Numbered from the stretch's first letter, positions 17,618 to 24,390 are shown. The stretch: 64,000 nt of DNA from G963667675 sp963667675 (GCA_963667675.1 OY763929.1:186001-250000), one strand, 5' to 3'. The notes: generated from the letters alone by a model not told the origin. A program made the numbers and translations.

Positions 17618-17869
17618 TTAGTTGGGTGGGGTGTCGTGCGTCTCAACTCCCAGGCTGCTCAGGATCGCCTGAAGCATATCAGGGTTGGGCAGCCCATTGA
17701 GATTGACTCCGCGACTGACATTGTGGAGGGAGACGCCGATAGGGTGACCTGGGTTAAGCGCGTAGTCTATGATCCGGTCGGGGTCCAACTCCTCGGCATA
17801 GCCTGCCGTACCAGACTCAAACTCGATGAGCACCGCATCAATGTCGTCATGTTTCATTATGGTCAGCAT
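17618..17869 (-). CDS. DUF2283-like small protein
   Basis: The 83-residue protein has the DUF2283 pattern: DDIDAVLIEFESG, then ELDPDRIIDYALNPGHPIGVSLHNVSRG. That family is a small beta fold, often found beside DUF4258 genes in pairs that look like toxin-antitoxin modules. Here it starts 3 bp after the DUF4258-like gene, so the two are surely cotranscribed. GAGGAGCGAGG lies upstream of ATG 17869. Function is not established; an antitoxin-like partner role is inferred from context only. Confidence 0.65.
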   Translation of the reverse strand: MLTIMKHDDIDAVLIEFESGTAGYAEELDPDRIIDYALNPGHPIGVSLHNVSRGVNLNGLPNPDMLQAILSSLGVETHDTPPN

Positions 17870-17872
17870 GTT

Positions 17873-18100
17873 TCAACCTCGCTCCTCTGGAACGCCGCGA
17901 GTGTATACCTCCAGAACGTTATTTTCGGAATCCGTTTTAATCTTCACCCTTCGGCCATCGGGCAATTGTCCGTGATAGTCTAGTGTGCTGTCTGAGCCGT
18001 ATGATGCGCGGTAGTGCTGGACCATATATTCTACTTGGTCCCTTGTGATGCCGAACTTTTCCATACGGCGTTGGGCAAAGGCATTGATCTTTAGACCCAA
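17873..18100 (-). CDS. DUF4258-like small protein
   Basis: The 75-residue basic protein shows INAFAQRRMEKFGITRDQVEYMVQH, the start of DUF4258 proteins, then YHGQLPDGRRVKIKTDSENNVLEVYTRG, matching their C-terminal beta strands. The fold resembles small RNA-cleaving toxins of the RelE/BrnT type in size and charge, but I cannot point to catalytic residues. It leads a two-gene unit with the DUF2283-like gene, isolated between repeat blocks, which fits an accessory toxin-antitoxin-like cassette. Confidence 0.65.
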   Translation of the reverse strand: MGLKINAFAQRRMEKFGITRDQVEYMVQHYRASYGSDSTLDYHGQLPDGRRVKIKTDSENNVLEVYTRGVPEERG

Positions 18101-18760
18101 CGGTATGCCGACTGCTCATAAAGTCTCATGGCGCGTTCGGCCCTCCTCTGGCTGATTGCTGGATTAGCCAAAGTATAGCAAAAGTCAACCCCCTGGACAA
18201 TGAATCAGAATCAGTGTTTACCTTGAGAAACGCTTGATGTTGCGCCCGGTCTTCCCATTCGCCGCTAGTTTTCCATTCCTGACGGGGGCTTCCGCAACAT
18301 GCGAATGACCGGTTGGGGGGGGGTGAAGGCCAGGGCGACCACAAGGGTCGCCCCTACGGTTGCGGCGCCCATTATTACCCGTCACCCCCGGACTTTCTCC
18401 GTCACCCCCGCGGAGGCGGGGGTCTGCGCCCAGGCCCTTCGACGCGGCTCAGGGTGAGCGGGTTGGGGCATCCCCCCTAACCCCCCTTGCGTTTCACGAA
18501 GGGGGGGATTATGCCCCCTTCGCAGCGCAAGGGGGCGCGGACGAGCGAAGCGATGTTCGCGGGGGATGGGGGGCCGGGGCCAGGGCAACCACGAGGGTCG
18601 CCCCTACGGTTGGGGTCGTTATTACCCGTCACCCCCGCGGAGGCGGGGGTCTAGGCCCAGGCCCTTCGACGCGGCTCAGGGTGAGCGGGTTGGGGGCGGG
18701 GGAATGCAGACGCCCCTGGTGGACCAGGGGCGCTGACGTGGGGGGCTGGAGCAACCGGGG
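18101..18760. repeat. Repeat-filled intergenic region
   Basis: It holds R6 copies near 18331 and 18582, R2 copies near 18402 and 18627, R4 copies near 18435 and 18661, and an R5 MITE-like copy at 18468-18569. A perfect hairpin CGCCCCTGGT-GGA-CCAGGGGCG lies near 18712-18735, without a T-tract. No gene is convincing. Confidence 0.7.
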
Positions 18761-18937
18761 TTAGGCAGGTTCTTTTTCCCTTTCGGCGCGTCGGGCCTCC
18801 AACGCCTCTTTTATCTTGGCCTTTTGTTCGGGGGATAGGCCGGCCTGCTCTATGGCGTCCTGCCATTCTTTGCTGCTCTCCTGTCGCCCGGCCTCTCTGT
18901 GCTTCTTCTCCCCATTCCCTGTAAAACATAAGAACAT
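18761..18937 (-). CDS. Possible small charged protein
   Basis: The 58-residue frame starts MFLCFTGNGEKKH and ends in a Lys/Glu/Arg-rich helix (SPEQKAKIKEALEARRAERE). A 25-residue frame, MPRGPITPPERKELAQAG, lies just upstream at 18944-19021 and resembles the start of small MxRGPxTPEER-type proteins, so the pair may be one gene broken by a frameshift. No good ribosome site is visible. The sequence is free of the surrounding repeats, which is the main reason to keep it. Confidence 0.3.
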   Translation of the reverse strand: MFLCFTGNGEKKHREAGRQESSKEWQDAIEQAGLSPEQKAKIKEALEARRAEREKEPA

Positions 18938-19386
18938 ATCGACTCATTCAGCCCGCCGGGCCGCCGCCCCGGCTTGCGCTAACTCCTTGCGCTCCGGTGG
19001 TGTTATCGGTCCTCTCGGCATGGCTTCGTCTTCCCTTATATAGGGACCGCAAAGACCGTTTTGGCGCTTAAACGATACAAAAGTCGTCAAGGCCTTGATT
19101 GACAGTTGCCGGGCGAGTTAGGACGGGATAGACGGGGTACATGGGCATTTATTCCAGCGTATCATGGGGACGCCCCGCGTTTCAAACCGCGGTGGCGGCC
19201 CTTCGAGAACCTCAGGACAGGCCCTTCGACCCGGCTCAGGTGTGAGCGGGTTGGGGGCCGGGGGCGCGCGAGGTTCCCGGTTGGGGCTTTCTGGATTCCG
19301 GCTTTCGCCGGAAAGACGCGGGTTGGGGGCTGGGGGCGAGGTTCCCGGTTGCGCGGGAATGACGGGGGCGGGCATACGTTCGTCCT
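18938..19386. repeat. Repeats left of the IS element
   Basis: 18944-19021 may encode the small upstream peptide noted above. From 19195 there are R4 and CCTTCGAGAACCTCAGGACAGG copies, R3 (GGATTCCGGCTTTCGCCGG) near 19290, an R1-like copy near 19349, and the left half of an R7 repeat (CGTTCGTCCT, 19377-19386), which the IS element interrupts. Confidence 0.65.
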
Positions 19387-19388
19387 TG

Positions 19389-19394
19389 TATATT
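19389..19394 (+). promoter_or_regulatory. -10 half of the IS circle-junction promoter
   Basis: TATATT lies 2 bp inside the left end. In the inserted form no matching -35 is present. If the IS ends are joined in a circle, TTGCCA at 20488-20493 falls exactly 17 bp upstream, making a near-consensus promoter with a start near 19401. Confidence 0.6.
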
Positions 19395-19400
19395 AATGGG

Positions 19401-19530
19401 GACGGCGGGGCAGACCGATTCGTCCCAGGTTGTAAGACCGTGCCTCAGCGTGGTCGCCCCGCCGAGCGCCCCCATGGAGCCCGAACAGTTGCCAGGGCCG
19501 CAAAGAGCCCGAATCACAAGGCAGGGCCGG
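19401..19530 (+). ncRNA. Candidate IS110 bridge RNA
   Basis: The non-coding left end folds into two loops. The first is closed by GGCGGGGC (19404-19411) with GCCCCGCC (19456-19463), plus GACC/GGTC. It holds TTCGTCC (19419-19425), identical to the left target flank, and CCTCAG (19443-19448), the complement of the right target CTGAGG. The second loop, closed by GCCC/GGGC, holds AACAGTTGC (19484-19492), identical to the IS right end (20499-20507), and ACAAG (19516-19520), the complement of CTTGT across the left end. This target-then-donor guide order is what bridge RNAs of IS110-family recombinases show. Ends are estimated. Confidence 0.75.
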
Positions 19531-19542
19531 AGGGAGGAGTAG

Positions 19543-20510
19543 ATGAAGCGTTCCAAGGAAAGGCAGGTTGTGGGTATCGACGTGTCGAAGGACTGGCTGG
19601 ACATAGCAGTACACCCCGGAGGGGAGGAGTGGCGGGTCAACCAGGACCCTGAGGGCTTGGTGGAGTTGGTCCAGCGCCTGGCGGTACTGGATCCGGACCT
19701 CATCGTCTTGGAGGCATCCGGAGGCTACCAAGGGGTGGCGGTCTCCCTGTTGGGCGAGGCAGGGCTGCCGGTGGCGGCGGTGAACCCCCGCCAAGTGCGG
19801 GACTTCGCACGCTCCCAGGGGATCCTGGCCAAGACAGACCGTCTGGACGCAGGGGTCATTGCCCGCTACGGCCTGGTCAGTGGCGTCAAACCCCAGCCGC
19901 CGGCCGCACCGGAAGACTTGGATATGGCGGCATTGGTGGCTCGGAGGCGCCAACTGGTCCAGATGCGGACGGCCGAACGGCAGCGCCTGGCCCGCGCCCG
20001 GACCAACGTCCGAGGGCGTTATTGAGCGAGTTCATCGATATGTTGAACCAGGAACTGGCTGACTTGGACCGGGACTTGACCCAGCACATAGGCCAGTCTC
20101 CCCATTGGCGGGAACGGGAGCGGCTCCTGCGCAGCGTGCCTGGAGTGGGTCCGACGCTCAGCATCACCCTGCTGGCGGAGCTGCCGGAACTGGGCGCCCT
20201 CAGCCACAAGGCCATCGCCTCCTTGGTGGGCCTGGCCCCCATGGCCCGGGACAGCGGCCACAGCCACGGGGCCCGATTCTGCTGGGGCGGCAGAGCCCGA
20301 GTGCGCGCCGCCCTCTACATGCCCACGGTGGCCGCCCTGCGGTGCAATCCGGTGCTTCGAGACTTCTACCAGCGATTGCTGGCTCAAAACAAACCCAGAA
20401 AGGTCGCCTTGGTAGCCTGCATGCACAAGCTCTTGACCATTCTCAACGCCATTCTTCGTCACAACACCCCCTGGAACCCCAACCGCCTTGCCATACAAAA
20501 CAGTTGCTGA
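19543..20510 (+). pseudogene. IS110-family DEDD transposase/recombinase, frameshifted
   Basis: The first frame (19543-20025, 160 aa) has the RuvC-like part: GIDVSKDWLDIA (first Asp), VLEASGGY (Glu) and AKTDRLDAGVIARYG (Asp pair). The second (20022-20510, 162 aa) continues with QELADLDRDL, PGVGPTLSITLLAELPELG and the Tnp_20 domain GLAPMARDSG...GGRARVRAALYM, which holds the catalytic serine. Homology runs straight through if the frame shifts near 20010-20018 (NVR then ALLSEFID), so one ~322-residue gene has been broken by a small indel. The stop TGA at 20508-20510 uses T of the IS core and GA of the target. Programmed frameshifting or a sequencing error cannot be excluded. Confidence 0.8.
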
Positions 20511-20625
20511 GGGAAATCGAAGGATGAACGGGGGCGGGGGCTGCCCAAGGATGGACGGGGCGGGGGCGGCCCTTCGACGTGGCTCAGGGCGAACCGGGGG
20601 CGGGGGCGGCATGACGAGGGCGGGA
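20509..20625. repeat. R7 right half and other short repeats
   Basis: GAGGGAAATCGAAGGATGAACGG at 20509-20531 is the right half of the R7 repeat split by the IS. An R4 copy follows near 20569-20597. Confidence 0.7.
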
Positions 20626-20655
20626 TTGACGCGGGGGAGGGGGCGGTTGTAGTAT
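20626..20655 (+). promoter_or_regulatory. Promoter of the NYN gene
   Basis: TTGACG at 20626-20631 and TAGTAT at 20650-20655 are 18 bp apart. The -35 region (TTGACGCGGGG) matches the promoters of the two duplicated ncRNAs. Confidence 0.5.
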
Positions 20656-20717
20656 TTGGGCAGTATATTTCCTGGTGTCCGCCCATTGTGACGCACTCCA
20701 GGATGGCATCCGGTGTT

Positions 20718-20749
20718 AAGAGCGGGATGGAGCATTCCATCCCGCTCTT
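20718..20749 (+). promoter_or_regulatory. Perfect 14-bp hairpin in the NYN leader
   Basis: AAGAGCGGGATGGA pairs perfectly with TCCATCCCGCTCTT around a 4-base loop. It ends about 10 bp before the AGGAGGG ribosome site. There is no T-tract, so a leader regulatory or stability role is likelier than termination. It would be an obvious substrate if the NYN ribonuclease controlled its own mRNA; that is speculation. Confidence 0.5.
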
Positions 20750-20772
20750 CGCTTCTATTAGGAGGGCCGGGC

Positions 20773-21343
20773 ATGGCAGACCGGGCGGCGATTTTTGTGG
20801 ACGGGGCCTATTTGGACCATGTCTTAAAGTACGAGTTCGATGACGCGAGGATCGATTATCTGGCCCTTTTCCGGTGTTTGGCCGGGGAACAGGACCTGTT
20901 GAGGGCATATTATTATCATTGCCCCGCTTACCAGGGGAATCCGCCGACGGATGAGGAGCGGGAGAGGTATGCGGCGCAGCGGAAGTTCTTTTCGGCGTTG
21001 GAGAGGATGCCCCGGTGCACGGTCAGGCTTGGCCGGTTGGCTTATCGGGGCAAGACCCGGTCGGGGCGCCGGCAGTTCGAGCAGAAGCGGGTTGACATTC
21101 TGCTTGGGGTCGACCTGGCGCTGCTGTCGGCCAAGCAGGCTATCCGGGAGGCCGTTATTGTCGCCGGAGACAGCGATTTCATTCCCGCAGTGACCGTGGC
21201 AAAGGCGGAAGGGGTTGTTGGTGCGCCTGTACCACGGGTCCAACCCCCACTCGGACCTTTGGCAGGAGGCGGACGAGCGCATCAAGTTCAACCAGGCGTT
21301 AATAGACTCGGTGCGCCTGCGCCCGGATTTGACGGCGGGGTAG
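20773..21343 (+). pseudogene. NYN-domain (LabA/DUF88) ribonuclease-like protein, frameshifted
   Basis: The protein starts MADRAAIFVDGAYLDH, with the first acidic residue of the PIN-like NYN fold. KRVDILLGVDLALLSAK and VIVAGDSDFIPAV carry the other conserved aspartates. At 21211-21221 the frame breaks (GVV, then one extra G). From GTG 21221 the next frame continues exactly as the family does (VRLYHGSNPHSDLWQEADE) to TAG 21341-21343. A single-base insertion therefore separates the last 40 codons. AGGAGGG lies 7 bp before ATG 20773. NYN proteins are metal-dependent RNases. The break may be a real mutation or a sequencing error. Confidence 0.75.
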
Positions 21344-21472
21344 GGTGAAGGGGCAGGCCCTTCGACGCGGCTCAGGGCGAGCGGGGGCGGGGGGGCATCC
21401 GTTCGTGGTGAGCCCTTCGACGTACTCAGGACAGGCTTGTCGAACCAGACGAACCGGGGGGGCGCAGCCCGG
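21344..21472. repeat. R4-type repeats
   Basis: It contains two CCTTCGACG-type R4 copies (near 21358-21384 and 21413-21450), the second as an inverted pair with CTTGTCGAACCAGACGAAC. A near-identical block precedes the second ncRNA copy (24133-24190), so the duplication includes this flank. Confidence 0.6.
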
Positions 21473-21502
21473 TTGACGCGTGGGGTTGGTCGGCGGTAAT
21501 AT
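21473..21502 (+). promoter_or_regulatory. Promoter of ncRNA copy 1
   Basis: TTGACG at 21473-21478 and TAATAT at 21497-21502 are separated by 18 bp. The arrangement is conserved in copy 2. Confidence 0.65.
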
Positions 21503-21520
21503 TAGGTGTACGGTCTGAGG

Positions 21521-21611
21521 CGGGGAGCCACGGAATCGAACCGTACCGCTGGTCTTAGCAGCGGCCCAGGCGTTCTCAGCGCCGGCCCTCTACCAAGAGG
21601 GGTGACTCCCC
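21521..21611 (-). tRNA. tRNA-Leu(GAG)-like sequence, probably degenerate
   Basis: The minus strand gives a class-II tRNA shape: acceptor GGGGAGT/GCTCCCC, TTGGTAGA in the D region, anticodon loop CTGAGAA (GAG), a long variable arm CCGCTG...CAGCGG and T arm CGG-TTCGATT-CCG. Several features argue against a working tRNA-Leu: position 8 is C not T, the D stem is unusual, the discriminator is G not A, and no CCA is encoded. The only promoter and terminator I see serve the opposite strand. Confidence 0.35.
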
Positions 21612-21624
21612 CTAGAAAGCTAAG

Positions 21625-21653
21625 CCGCCGGATTATGGTCCGGCGGTTTTTTT
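21625..21653 (+). terminator. Intrinsic terminator of ncRNA copy 1
   Basis: An 8-bp perfect GC-rich stem with a 6-base loop is followed by T7. Confidence 0.85.
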
Positions 21654-22561
21654 CATGCCCCGGGTTTTGGCCCGGGCTTTGGCCACATCGTACGACGGGT
21701 TGGGGGCGGGTGTATAGCGGCTGTTGTCACCCCCCACACGGCATCCCCCCTAGCCCCCCTTGCGTTTCACGAAGGGGGGATTGTTTGCCCCAGCGCGTCT
21801 TTCCGGCGGAAGCCGGAATCCAGGGGGGATGGGGTTGGGGCCGGGGGCCAGGGCGACCACGAGGGTCGCCCCTACGGTTGGGGGGCGGTTGTTTCCGTCA
21901 CCCGTTATTACCCGTCACCCCCGGACTTTCTCCGTCGCCCCCGCGGAGGCGGGGGTCTAGGCCCAAGTCAGGGACGGTCCGGGCCGGGGGTTGCGAGATT
22001 CCCGCCTGCGCGGGAATGACGGGTTGGCGGCCCTTCGACGCGGCTCAGGGTGAGCGGACCGGGGCATCCCCCCTAGCCCCCCTTGCGTTTCACGAAGGGG
22101 GGGACTTATGCCCCCTTCGCGCAGCGCAAGGGGGCGCGGACGAGCGGAGCGATGTTCGCGGGGGATGCCCGGGGGCGGGGGGGCAGGGCGACCACGAGGG
22201 TCGCCCCTACGGTTGGGGTCGTTATTACCCGTCACCCCCGCGGAGGCGGGGGTCTAGGCCCAAGTCAGGGACGGTCCGGGCCGGGGGTTGCGAGATTCCC
22301 GCCTGCGCGGGAATGACGGGTTGGCGGCCCTTCGACCCGGCTCAGGGTGAGCGGACCGGGGCATCCCCCCTAGCCCCCCTTGCGTTTCACGAAGGGGGGA
22401 TTGTGCCCCCTTGCGCTGCGCGAAGGGGGCGCGGACGAGCGAAGCGATGTTCGCGGGGGATGCCCGGGGGCCGGGGGCAGGGCAACCACGAGGGTTGCCC
22501 CTACGGTTGCCGGGGCCCGTTCGTCCTGAGGGAAATCGAAGGATGAGCGGGGGCGAACCGC
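21654..22561. repeat. Repeat-filled region with two MITE-like R5 copies
   Basis: A partial R5 lies near 21741-21780 and R3 near 21798-21822. R6, R2 and R1 follow in that order near 21849, 21930 and 21997. A complete R4 + R5 + R6 + R2 + R1 block occurs at 22030-22318 and is repeated at 22325-22545; R5 copies are 22064-22168 and 22361-22463. R7 lies near 22515-22545. The long open frames here translate these repeats and are not genes. Confidence 0.75.
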
Positions 22562-23359
22562 CTACTCGTTGTCGGACCAGTTGGTGTCGAGGGCGTATTC
22601 GTCGATGATGTTTTCTTCGTCGTCGTCCAGGTCGTCGGCGGCGTGACGGGCCATGGCGTCGCCCATGTATACCCGGTGCTCTTCCTTGGCCTTGCCGGGG
22701 AAGGAGCAGACGTCGTGCAGGCTCCAGTCGCGGTGGGTCTCCCTTATTATTATGGAAGGGCCCTGGGACTTGACGCAGATGACCGCCGCCTCGTATTGGT
22801 TGCCCCCGGCCATGAGGCGGAGCAGCCGGCTGCCCAGCTTGGGCTCGACTTGGCCCAAGTACTCGCCGTCGCGGGTGTAGACCACCAGGCGGTTGTCCTG
22901 GGCGACCAGGTTGGCCGGGTCGCTGGGAGCCACCGCGGCCAGGACGTCGGCGGGACCGGTCTTGTGCAGCACGGTGGCGCAGGACTTGCCGCTTTCTTCG
23001 ATGAATACCCGCGGGGCGACCGCGGCCTTGGGGGCCTTGGGAGCGGCGGCGGCCGACTCGAGGCTGCTGAGGCGGGCCAGGTTCTTCTTGGCGATGGTGT
23101 TGTAGGGGGCGATGGCGGCTATCTTGGCCAGGACTTCCTTGGCCTCGTGGTACTGCCCCAGCTCGATGAGGGCCTTGGCCAGCCGGTTCATGGCCTCGAC
23201 GTCGCCGCCCGACAGCTTGAGAATCGCCCGGTTGAGTTGTGCGGCCCGCTCCCATTCGCCCTTCAAGGCCAGGGCGACCGCGTCGCGGCCCAGGTTGCGC
23301 ACCAGCTTGGCGCTGTTATTGGCCGGCCCCGTTGCTATTTGACCCGGCTGCGTGTCCAT
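22562..23359 (-). CDS. TPR-repeat protein with C-terminal beta domain
   Basis: The 265-residue protein begins MDTQPGQIATGPANNS. Residues 30-115 form about two and a half TPR-like helical hairpins (AVALALKGEWERAAQLNRAI, ALIELGQYHEAKEVLAKIAA). After an Ala/Pro-rich linker, a beta-rich part contains DNRLVVYTRDGEYLGQVEP and GNQYEAAVICVK, reminiscent of HIRAN-like small domains. It ends with an acidic tail (DDLDDDEENIIDEYALD). GGAGAAGAG precedes the chosen ATG; an upstream in-frame extension exists but is less likely. It is probably a cytosolic scaffold. It stands alone between repeat blocks, and the function is unknown. Confidence 0.65.
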   Translation of the reverse strand: MDTQPGQIATGPANNSAKLVRNLGRDAVALALKGEWERAAQLNRAILKLSGGDVEAMNRLAKALIELGQYHEAKEVLAKIAAIAPYNTIAKKNLARLSSLESAAAAPKAPKAAVAPRVFIEESGKSCATVLHKTGPADVLAAVAPSDPANLVAQDNRLVVYTRDGEYLGQVEPKLGSRLLRLMAGGNQYEAAVICVKSQGPSIIIRETHRDWSLHDVCSFPGKAKEEHRVYMGDAMARHAADDLDDDEENIIDEYALDTNWSDNE

Positions 23360-24210
23360 CTCTTCTCCAACCGCCCTTCCCCGGGGCTCCTGTTCAAGTG
23401 TAAATTTGAGGCCCAATCACTCGTGGCGCAGCCTGCGCCGCCGATAGGTGATTAGGTACAACAAAAATACAGGGCCGGTCAATACCCGCAGGGGGGAATT
23501 TTTGGGGGAATTTTTTGGGGGCCTTCGACGGGGATCGGGGTGAGCGGCCCGGGGGTTGCGAGATTCCCGCCTGCGCGGGAATGACGGGTTGGGGGTGGGG
23601 GCAGGGCAACCACAAGGGTTGCCCCTACGGTTGGGGGGCCGTTATTACCCGTCGCCCCCGCGGAGGCGGGGGTCTAGGCCCAAGTCAGGGACTGCCCGGG
23701 CCGGGGGTTGCGAGATTCCCGCCTGCGCGGGAATGACGGGTTGGGGGCGGGGGGCGAGGTTCCCGGTTGGGACTTTCTGGATTCCGGCTTTCGCCGGAAA
23801 GACGCGGGTGGGGGCATCCGTTCGTCCTGAGGGAAATCGAAGGATGAACGGGGCGGGGGCGGCCCCTTCGAGAACCTCAGGACAGGCCCTTCGACCCGGC
23901 TCAGGGTGAGCGGGTTGGGGGCGGGGGGGGGCGAGGTTCCCGGTTGGGACTTTCTGGATTCCGGCTTTCGCCGGAAAGACGCGGGTGGGGGCATCCGTTC
24001 GTCCTGAGGGAAATCGAAGGATGAACGGGGCGGGGGCGGCCCCTTCGAGAACCTCAGGACAGGCCCTTCGACTGTGGCTCAGGGTGAACGGAAGAAGTAA
24101 AGCCCGTTCGTGGTGGTCGGGGGTATGGGGTCCGTTCGTGGTGAGCCCTTCGGCGTGGCTCAGGACAGGCTTGTCGAACCAGACGAACGGGGGAGGGGGC
24201 AGCCAACCGG
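23360..24210. repeat. Repeat-filled region including a tandem duplication
   Basis: R1 near 23566 and 23710, R6 near 23600 and R2 near 23655 come first. Then a block R3 + R7 + CCTTCGAGAACCTC + R4 occurs at about 23755-23920 and is repeated almost exactly at 23935-24095. R7 copies are 23814-23848 and 23994-24028. An R4 inverted pair at 24133-24190 leads into ncRNA copy 2. No gene. Confidence 0.75.
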
Positions 24211-24240
24211 TTGACGCGCAGGGGCGGTCGGCGGTAACAT
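24211..24240 (+). promoter_or_regulatory. Promoter of ncRNA copy 2
   Basis: TTGACG at 24211-24216 and TAACAT at 24235-24240 are separated by 18 bp, as in copy 1. Confidence 0.55.
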
Positions 24241-24258
24241 TAGGTATACGGTCTGAGG

Positions 24259-24349
24259 CGGGGAGCCACGGAGTCGAACCGTACCGCTGGTTTGAGCAGC
24301 GGCCCAGGCGTTCTCGGCGCCGGCCCTCTACCAAGAGGGGTGACTCCCC
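24259..24349 (-). tRNA. tRNA-Leu(GAG)-like sequence, copy 2, probably degenerate
   Basis: The cloverleaf is the same as at 21521-21611, but the anticodon loop reads CCGAGAA, so the near-universal U33 is lost. Acceptor, T stem and variable arm remain paired. Best read as a tRNA relic or mimic. Confidence 0.3.
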
Positions 24350-24362
24350 CTAGAAAGCCAAG

Positions 24363-24390
24363 CCGCCGGATTATGGTCCGGCGGTTTTTT
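24363..24390 (+). terminator. Intrinsic terminator of ncRNA copy 2
   Basis: The same 8-bp stem and 6-base loop as copy 1 is followed by T6. Confidence 0.85.

Larger units (their letters stand above)
19387..20508 (+). mobile_element. IS110-family insertion sequence inserted in an R7 repeat
   Basis: The 1122-bp element has a 156-bp non-coding left end and a DEDD transposase, the layout of the IS110 group. Both ends are set by the interrupted repeat: left flank CGTTCGTCCT (19377-19386), right flank GAGGGAAATCGAAGG (from 20509). Joined, these restore an R7 copy as seen intact at 23814-23848 and 23994-24028. CT is present at both junctions (19385-19386 and 20507-20508), the core dinucleotide expected of IS110-type recombination. 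No terminal inverted repeats are seen, as usual for the family. The transposase frame is broken, so this copy may be inactive. Confidence 0.85.
21509..21653 (+). ncRNA. Candidate structured ncRNA, copy 1, with intrinsic terminator
   Basis: A promoter lies just upstream, and the sequence ends in CCGCCGGA-TTATGG-TCCGGCGG followed by seven T (21625-21653), so a ~145-nt RNA is expected. It lacks an open frame and a ribosome site. Its body is the complement of a tRNA-like cloverleaf read on the other strand (21521-21611), so the RNA itself should fold into the mirror structure. Copy 2 at 24247-24390 is nearly identical; most differences fall in loops. Known candidates (6S, SRP RNA, RNase P, T-box) do not fit by eye. 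It may be an antisense or decoy RNA. Confidence 0.6.
24247..24390 (+). ncRNA. Candidate structured ncRNA, copy 2, with intrinsic terminator
   Basis: The layout is the same as copy 1: promoter, ~144-nt body, then CCGCCGGA/TCCGGCGG and six T (24363-24390). Differences from copy 1 are few and fall mainly in loops: the T loop, the variable-arm loop, and base 33 of the tRNA-like anticodon loop on the opposite strand, which becomes C. That last change would disable a tRNA but leaves the plus-strand structure intact. Confidence 0.6.

Noticed and set aside
18707..18735. Rho-independent terminator
   Set aside because: The hairpin is perfect but is not followed by a T-tract on either strand.
19236..19953. 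Leftward open frames opposite the IS left end and transposase
   Set aside because: They are antisense to the bridge RNA and transposase and show no family features.
21506..22546. 346-codon open frame
   Set aside because: It translates R1-R6 repeats (SRLRGND, PPSPPRRRGS) and runs through the ncRNA and its terminator; GC-rich repeats make such frames by chance.
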